Shown: positions 18,701-27,700 of the stretch, one piece after another
How positions within the stretch are numbered: the stretch's first letter is position 1
Layout: each line of letters starts with the position of its first letter
Assembly (NCBI GenBank): GCA_030148505.1
Contig: JASBTI010000043.1
Location: forward strand, 62,001-126,000
Direction of reading: 5' to 3'
Source: Rhodanobacter sp.
GTDB taxonomy: Bacteria > Pseudomonadota > Gammaproteobacteria > Xanthomonadales > Rhodanobacteraceae
DNA: 64,000 nt
The notes under the pieces: generated by a model
What the model saw: the letters and a program-made list of their open reading frames with translations, nothing else
Told to the model about the DNA's origin: nothing
Databases searched by the model: none
Translations under genes and position numbers: made by a program

Positions 18701-21700
18701 CCCTCGACAAGAGCGGGCGAATACATGTTCTTGGCGTCGCGGTCATGCAGCTGGATCAGCAGCACGCCTCCAGGATGCGCCGTTGCGACGATCACCTCGC
18801 TGCGCAGTTCGATGGGGCCGGTCGATGGCGCCGGGAGACTGGCCGGCTGGCATGGCCGCGCAAGAGCGTCCGCATCGTCCTTCCGCCATGCCTGCAGGCG
18901 CTCGCGCTTGCGCGCGGCCACGTGCAAGCCGCCATCGGCGAGCCATGCCGCCGCCCATTCACGCGCCAGGGAATGGACGCCGTCTGCGGGCGCTACCAGC
19001 AAGGCCGGCTGCCGCAGTTTCAGCGCGGTGCCGGTAAAGGATTCGCCGGTCAGCAGCATTTCCCGGCCCAGCACATCTCCGAAACAGACAGGTGCAAGTT
19101 TTGCTGCCGCGACCATCAGGACTGGAGCGCCATGCAGATCGGCCGCCCCATACCAGCCGGACTCGCTATAGACGGCCGCATCGCAACTCAGTGCCATACA
19201 CCAGCCCGCGCCCAGTGCATCGCCGGACAAGGCCGCCACGACCGGCATCGGAGCCTCAGCGATGAGCCGCTGCAAGGCGGCCAGCGCATCCGGCTGCACG
19301 TCGCCGTCGAATGGCGCAACATCGCTCCTGAGGATGATCGCCCGGCATTGGCGGCGGCTCCTGGCATCCTCCACGGCGTCGGCGAGTTGCCTCGAGACGG
19401 TTTCGATACTGCGCGCGTCGCAGCGAATGTCGATGGGCTCGTTCACGATGCTCCAGGCACCCGCATCGTGCGCGACTGCCGCATCGCCAGCTGCGAGCGA
19501 TTGGCGCGAAGCCTGTCGCAGATGCGCCTTGAGCAACCGCAATGCCTCCGCGGGCTTGCTCTTCAGTTGATCGGCCCATGCGAATGCATGCTGCTCGACG
19601 TCCTTGCCTTCGGCCACGGGAGCGGACCAACCCCGGGTCTTCCAGTCGTTTCCGCTGGCGGCACCAAGCGGCGAGAGCAGCCTTTCGCTCATCAGGTCGC
19701 CGAACCGTTCCCGCAATGCACCGGCGCGGCTTGCCGGCCATGGGTCGCTGAAAGTGGTAAATCCGTAGGACGCTTCGGCGGCGCATACCATCACGTCGCA
19801 GAGACTGCCCAGCCACCAACCGGCGTCCGTGGCGTGGCCGGCCATGGCTGCAATGACCGGATAGGGAAAGTCAGCCAAGGCATCTTCGAGGCCGCTTTCG
19901 TGCAGCGATGCGTACTGACGCCCCTGCAGGAATCCCTCGCGCGTACCGAGCAGCACCAGGACGCGCAGCGAGTCGATGGCGCCAGCGGTATCGAGGGCTT
20001 GACGCAACGCTTCGGCCAGTTCCATCGACAACGGATTGCCGTTGCCCGCATCCATGCGAACCTCGACCACACCGTCTCCGCGATCGACCACCCGGACAGT
20101 GCAGGCGGCAAGCCGTCCGGACTCAGTGTGGGCAAGCGTGATCTGCGGACGCTGCACAGGCACCTGCGAGTGCAATGCCGCGGAGTCGATGGAACGGGGC
20201 GGCGGCAACAGGATCTGCGGCTTGCTGCCAGGGACAGCAGGTTCCGCAGTCGCATTGCTTGGTTCGGCGACGCCATGGCCCACCTGGATGAGTAATGCCT
20301 GGCGAGGCGCGTGCAACGGCGGCCCGCATGTTGTTTCGGCATCCGTCTGCGCGAGAGGCACCCGCCGCAGCACTGATGCGTCGCTTACCGCGATGCCGCG
20401 AAGTTGCCATTGCGGCACGCCCGAAGCGTCACACAGGTCCAGATCCCAGGTCCCGGCATCGCGGCGGATCCATGCCTGGCTCGCCATCGGCGCGAACGGA
20501 TCGAATACGATCGACGAAGCCGCCGACAGCTGATCCGGCAGGCCGCCAACCTCGCGCCATGCTGCATCCAGCATGGACATGAGCGATGCGCGCGCCGCGT
20601 CCTTGGTTGCGGGTTCCGGTAGCTTGACCAACGCTTCCGCGTTACCCCTACCCACTCCAGCCTGGCGCATGCGGGCCTGCAGCGCCTCCAGGTCGACGCG
20701 TGGCATGGTGCTGGCCGGTACGATCGAGGAATCCGCTTGGCAATGGAGGTGTTCGCCCTCCTCCGCGGCGCTGGCGATCGTGACGCCAATGTGGTTCTCC
20801 GCCACGTCCAGGGCAACCGTCACGGGCGCACCGGGCTCGATCGGCACGGGTGCGTTCCAGCGCATGTCTCGCAACAGGATCGCGTCGCCCTCCGCCAATC
20901 GTTCGGCATGAGCCAGCGCCGCCAATGCCATTTCCATGTGCGCGGCTGGGTGCAAGGCGCGCGCGGCGCTAAAAAAGGGCTCGTCGCCACGGAAGACGGA
21001 CCGGTAGCCGTGCTGATACAGGTCCGATATGTTCGCGTGCAGCAAAGGATGAATGACTTCGGCTCCCTTGCTTTCAGTGGCGGCGGCATCACAGCCTCGA
21101 TGCCAGTAACGCTCACGCGCGAAGGGATAGCCAGGCAGGCGAATGCGGCGCGGCATGCGTTCCCGATGCAGTCTGCCCCAATCCCACTCCACGCCCTTGA
21201 CCCATAGCTCGGCCAGCTTCTCGAGCCGGCGATGGTCCAGCCAGCGCTCGACCACTTGTTGCAGATCCGCGTCGCCGGTGAACAGTGCCGACGTTCCCTT
21301 GCCCTGCCGCACCTGGCCCTGATGCACGCCAACGGCATCGCCATCCAGGAATGCCTGCAGCGTGACCGACATTTCGGCAAGCGTGGCGGCAACGAAGCTG
21401 AGCCGATCTTCCATCGCCTCACGACCTACCTGCAGCGTGTACGCAACCGATGCCAGCGATGTCGCGGGTTCGCGTGCAAGGTAAACCACCATGTCCCGCA
21501 CTTTTTCGCGCAACCGTTCGGCCGAACGGGCCGACAGCACGATCAGTTCAGGACCTTCCCAAGGTTCTTGCGGCGCTTGTGCGGGAGCTTCTGCCACCAC
21601 CACGTGCGCATTGGTTCCGCCGAAACCGAACGAACTCATGGCCGCCCGACGCGGCTTGCCTGCGGGCACTGCCCATGGACGCAGCGATGTATTCACATAG

Positions 21701-24700
21701 AACGGGCTGCCGTCGAGACGGATATGTTCGTTGAGATGCTCGAAATGGATAGTCGGCGGTTGCTGACGATGCTGGAGCGACAACATCAACTTGATGAAAC
21801 CTGCCGCGCCCGCCGCCGTCAGGCAATGCCCGATGTTGCTCTTCACCGAGCCCAAAGCGCAGTAGCCTTCTTGCTGCGTGTATTTGCCGAAGGAGGCTTT
21901 CAACGCTTCCACTTCGATCGGGTCGCCCAGCTTGGTGCCGGTGCCATGCGCCTCGATCATCTGGATCTCGCCCGGATCGATGCCGAACCGCGAATACACG
22001 TCCTGTTGCAGGCGCGTCTGCGAGTGCGGATTGGGCGCGGTAATGCCGTTGGTCCTCCCATCCTGATTGACGCCCCAGCCTTCGACCACGCCGTAGATCG
22101 TATCGTTGTCGCGCAGCGCATCCGACAGGCGCTTGAGCACCACGGTGCCTACCGCCTCGCCGGGCACGAATCCGTTCGCGCGTTGGTCAAACGTGAAGCA
22201 GCGGCCGTCTGCCGAGAGCATCCCGGCCTGGGCCGTCTTGATGTGCATGTCGGGACCGACCATCACGTACACGCCACCGGCGAGCGCCAGGTCGCTGGCG
22301 CCGTTCACCAGGCTGTCGCAGGCATGGGCTATCGCCACCAGCGACGACGAGCACGCTGTATCGATCGACAGGCATGGCCCCTGCAAGTCGAGCAGATAGG
22401 AGATCCTTGCGGCCAGGATGGAACTGGCGTTTCCGGTAAATCCCTGCGCCGTCAGTCGCTGCTCCGCGGAGAGCTGCTGATAGTCGCCGTGCGCGCAGCC
22501 GACGAAAACACCGCAGCGGCTTCCCGAAAGTGCCCGGGGGCTATAGCCGGCATCCTCGAACGCATGCCAGCACGTCTGCAGGAACAGGCGCTGCTGGGGA
22601 TCCATGTGCTCGGCTTCCCTGGGGGAAATGCTGAAGAACAGCGGATCGAACAGATCGTAGCCATCCAGTGCACCGAGCCAGCGACTGTTGGTGCGCCCCG
22701 GAGCCGCATCGCCTGGCTGATAGTAGCGCTGCGCATCCCAGCGCTCTGGAGAAACGGACGTAATGCAATCGCGGCCTGTGGCCAGATTGTTCCAGTATTG
22801 ATGGAGATCGCTTGCTTCAGGAAAACGGCCGGCCATGCCCACCACCGCAATCGACGGCGGCCGGGAAAGCACCGGCGCTGCCGACGACTTGGGCGACTTG
22901 CGCCGGACGGATGCTGCCGGGGCGACGGGCCGAGGCGGCGTGATCGCCACCATTGCGGTGGGACGTGATGCGGGCATCGGCGTTGCCGGCGTGGGCAGCC
23001 GGCCATGTCGTTGCAGTTCCGCGCCGACATGCCGGCTCATCTGGGCCAGCGTTGGATGGCTGTAGACACGGGTGGCTTCGATGTCCAGGCCGTACGCCTC
23101 GTTGATCTTGCGCACCCAGGTCACGCCGACGACCGAATCGAGGCCAAGGTCGACGAACTGGGCGCCCTCGTCCAGCTGCGCCTCGGGCAATTGCAGTTCG
23201 TGCGCAAGCAGCCTGCGCAACGTCGCACTCACCTCAGTCGAAACAGGACCCGCTTGCGCTATCGCGACTGGTGCAGACACCGGTGCCGGTGCCGACACAA
23301 ACAAGGGCGCAGCCTTGGGCGCGGGCACGGCTGCCTGCGAAGGTAAGGCAGGTGCGCGCAACCGGCCGCAGCGCAGAAGTTCTTCCGTAACGTGACGACT
23401 CAACTGCGCCAACGTCGGGTGGCCGTAGATACGGGTGGCTTCGAGGTCCAGACCATAGGCTTCGTTGATCTTGCGCACCCAGGTCACGCCGACGACCGAG
23501 TCCAGGCCCAGGTCCACGAACTGCGCCTTCTCGTCCAGCGTTGTCATGGGCAGCTGCAACTCGTGCGCGAGCATTCGGCGCAGCGTAGTCATCACTTCCT
23601 CGTCTGGCACATTCACGCTCGAGGACGCGATGGGAATGGCCATGTCCGAGGCGCGCGCTGGCTCGCTGGCGGGCTGGAAGCGGTGCTCGATCAGCGTCAA
23701 CGTATCGTCTCTGCCTACGAACGTGCGCTCGTGCATCGTCAGCTCTTGCTGGAGAACGGTATCCAGCGAGGCGCGCAAGGGTGCCGACCATAATGTCTTC
23801 GAAGTCACCAGCCACTGGCGCGGCAGGCGCGCCATGCTTGCCGCCATTTGCAACGCCGCGTCGAACACGCGTGCCCTTGGCAGCACGTGCGACAGGGCTC
23901 CACGCTCCCGCACTTCCTTCCCGCTGTATTCGTGGCCTGCAAACAGGCTCTCCTTGGCCAGGTCCCATCCAAGCCGTGCCGGCAACGCCAGCGTGGCGCC
24001 CGCCCCCGGCGTGAAGCCGTAATTCATATAGGGACTGGAGTAGCGGCCCTCTTCGGCATGCAGGGCGATGTCTCCGAACAGGCCCAACGCCCAGCCCGCT
24101 CCGATGCCATGCCCTTGCATGGCTGCGATGACCGGGACCGGGCAGCGCATGGCGATATGGAATACAGCGTAGTCGGTGAATCGCATTGCGCCCGACTGGA
24201 TCGCCAGCAGGCTTTCCTTCGTACCGCCGGAGGCAAAGAAATGGTCGTATCCAGTCAGGACCACGACCTTGTAGGGCTCGGCCGCCGCATGCGCGAACGC
24301 TTCTTCCAGGCAGGCGACGAGTGCTTGCGAAAACATGTTCCGGACGTCGCGGTCATGCATCTCGATGACCAGCACGCCACCCGCACGGGCCGTCGCAGAG
24401 ACAACCTGGCTTGCAAGCGGAATGCGCCCTTCCGCCGGCGCTGGCCGTTCCAGCCCGACGGATTGTGCAGACTGCTGGCATTGCGCATCGACGAGTGCAT
24501 CGACCCGGCTGCGCTTCCACCCTGCCAGCGTATCGTGTGTTTGCGTGGCGAATGTGTCGGCGAGTGCGCGCGCCTGGTCGAGCACCTGCTCTGCAGGGGC
24601 GACGACGGCGAAGCCCGAATGCGAGCCAAGCGATGATCCGGCAACCAGTTCGCCAGTGAGAAATGTCTCCCGCGCACGGGCCTCGCCGAGATACTCCGCG

Positions 24701-27700
24701 GTCAACCGTGCGAGGGCGGGCATCAGTTCCGGGTCAGTGCCTGGGCTGCCGATTCCATAGCGCCCTTCCTCGTCCAGAACCATCGCGTCGCAACACAACG
24801 CCAGCAGCCAGGATGCGCCGCGCACTTCGCCGCTCAGCGCAGAGAGCACCGGCACCGGGGCCTGCATGACGCAATGCTGCAAGGCCAGCACATCACTGGC
24901 GCGGCTGGCCGCAAGCGACAGATCGGCGGCCGCCAGGATGATGGCGCGGTACCTGCCACTGGCAGCCATCTCCGCCAACAGTCCGCTCAGCTCTCGCTCG
25001 ATGGATGCGGCATCGGCATGGTCACAACGCATGACGCTGGCATCGGCCAGGCTCGTCCATTTGCCGTCAACACGCGAATGCTTCTGCGGTTCGATGTGCA
25101 CGGCATCGGCAAGATGCGCTTTCAGCAGTCGCAAGGCTTCCGCTGGCTTGGCGGCGAACTCGCCTGCCAGGGATAACGCGCAGCGGTTCACTTCGGCGCA
25201 TGGCACCACCATGCCCATCCATCCGGCCTCCGTCATTTGCGCGCCGGTGAGTCCGCCTGCCGGGAAGCACAGCGATCGCGCAAGCCGGGCGCCGAGACGC
25301 GCATGCAGCCAGGAGGCGTGCTGCGTCGCACAGCCGGCATGTGTGGCCGTATAGCCATGGTGCGCCTGCGATCCGCAAACCATCACGTCGCACAAGGTAC
25401 CCAGCCACCAGCCAACCCCGAGCGCGTCGCCGGCCATGGCCGCGATGGTCGGATAAGGGAAGTCCGCAAGCGCACGGTGCAGGCCCGTTTCGAGCACCGC
25501 TTCCTGTTCCGCCTCACCGCCTTGCAAGAAATGCGCGCTGCTTCCCTGCAGTACGAGAACGCGCAACGCAGGCAACGATCGCGCCGCCTCCAGCGCGTTG
25601 CAGATGGCTGCGCAGACGGTGCGAGTCAGCGCATTTTCCGCTGCCTCGACATGCAGCGTGACGACGCCTTTTCCTTCGTTTTCCACGCGCACGCCACATG
25701 GGTCGGCCCACACCGGCTGCACAAAGTCGCTCTGTTCTACGGCAGCAAGAATCCAGCCACGCAGTTCAGCCAGTAGCGTGCCCGACCCGTCGCACAGGTC
25801 GACATCGATTGCCGCCGAATTCGTGGCTGCCGGACGAATCCAGGCCCACACCTGCTCGCGGCAGCGCGCATAGACACGCAACCTGTCCAGGGCGATCGGT
25901 TGGTGAGTCGCAAGCGTTGCATGCGTGCCGGCCACCCACTCGGCCGCCGCGCACCTGAGTGCCAGCAGCATCTTTGGATGCAGTACGTAACCGGTCGAAT
26001 CCTGTTGTTCCGGCCACGCCAAATCCAACCTGACCAGTACATCGTTGCCATGGCGATAGGCATGTTCCGCGACCTGCGCCCATTGCCGTTGCAACGCGTG
26101 CAGATCCAGGCGCATCGCCTGTCCGTCTGCCAGCGCGCTTGCCCTGCCACGCACGTGGACGATTTGCTCGCCATCTCGTTCGCTGAAAACTTCGCAGTCG
26201 AGATCGGAAGTCTCTGCCGGGTGTGCGAGTATGACCACGGATTCATCCGGAGCCACCGGAACGGGCGCATGCCACTGCACATCCTGCAGTTCCACGGCGC
26301 CGTCGTGACGCAAGGTGTCAGCGGCCACGGCACGCAGCATTTCCAGATAGACGCTGCCATCCAGGCAGCGCTGCGCGTAACAGAATGCCTCGTCGCCGCT
26401 GAAGTTCGAGCGGTAGCTCTGCTCATACAGGCTCGAGGTGTTGACCTGCACCAACGGATGCAGGCGCGCGCCCGCAAGCGCTTCCTGCGGGACGTGTCCC
26501 GCCTCGATGTCGATCCAATAGCGCTCCCTGGCAAACGGATAGCTGGGCAGGCTGATTCGGCCGGGAACGGAATCCGGATACAGCGCACTCCAGGGAATGG
26601 ACAGTCCCTTGACCCATAGCGCCAACACCTTGTCCAGCTTGCCCGCCGCCAACCACCGCTCCAGCGTTTGCTGGATGTCCGCTTCGTCGTTGAGATGGGC
26701 CATGGTATCCATGCCCGCCTGCGCCTGCCCGGCGTAGATTCCAGCGGCACCCTCGCGACCCTGTACAAAGGCTTCAAGACTATTGATCAGGGATGCCATG
26801 TCAGGCGCGACGAAGCCCAGTCGCTCGTTCATTGCCTCGCGACCGGTTTGCAAGGTATATGCGAGCCCGGCCAGGTCGCACCCGGATCCCACGCCCTGCA
26901 GGAACTGCAGCAGTTCGCTGGCCTTTTGCCGCAGCTGTCCGCCGGTACGGGCCGACAGCACGATCGCCGCCGCTTCCGGCGCGCTTGCTGCGCGCGTCGT
27001 CGCCACGTATTCCTGCACGATCATGTGCGCATTCGAACCACCGGCTCCGAAAGAGGAAAGCCCGGCGATGCGCGGGATCCGGCGTCCCCCGAGCATGGGC
27101 GCTTCCCACTCGGCGAGTACCTGATTCACGCGAAATGGCGTTGATTCGAAGTCGATGTGTGGATTGAGCCTGGCGGAATGCAGCGACGGCACGATCTGCC
27201 GGTGCCGCATTTGCAACAAGACCTTGGTCAAGCCCGCTACGCCCGCGGCGGCCTCGCAATGGCCGATGTTGGATTTGGCTGACCCGATCAGGCAGAACTG
27301 CCGATCGCGAGTCGTGCGACCGAACGCCTTGCTCAGGGCGGCTATTTCGATCGGGTCGCCCAGGCGCGTCCCGGTACCGTGCGCTTCGAGATAGCTGACC
27401 CAGCGCGCATCGACGCCGGCATCGGCCAGCGCATCCTCGATCGCACCGGCTTGTGCTTGCGGGTTGGGGACGGTGTAGCCGTTGGTGCGCCCGCCATGAT
27501 TGAGCGCGCTGCCGCGAATCAATCCATAGATGCGGTCGCCGTCGCGCTCCGCATCGGACAGGCGCTTGAGTATGACCACACCCACGCCTTCGCCTGGAAT
27601 GTAACCGTCTCCGCCTTCGCCGAAACTCTGGCAACGACCGTCGCTGGATATGAACTGGCCGGCACTGACGGCCAGGTATTTGTTCGGATGGATGCTGACG

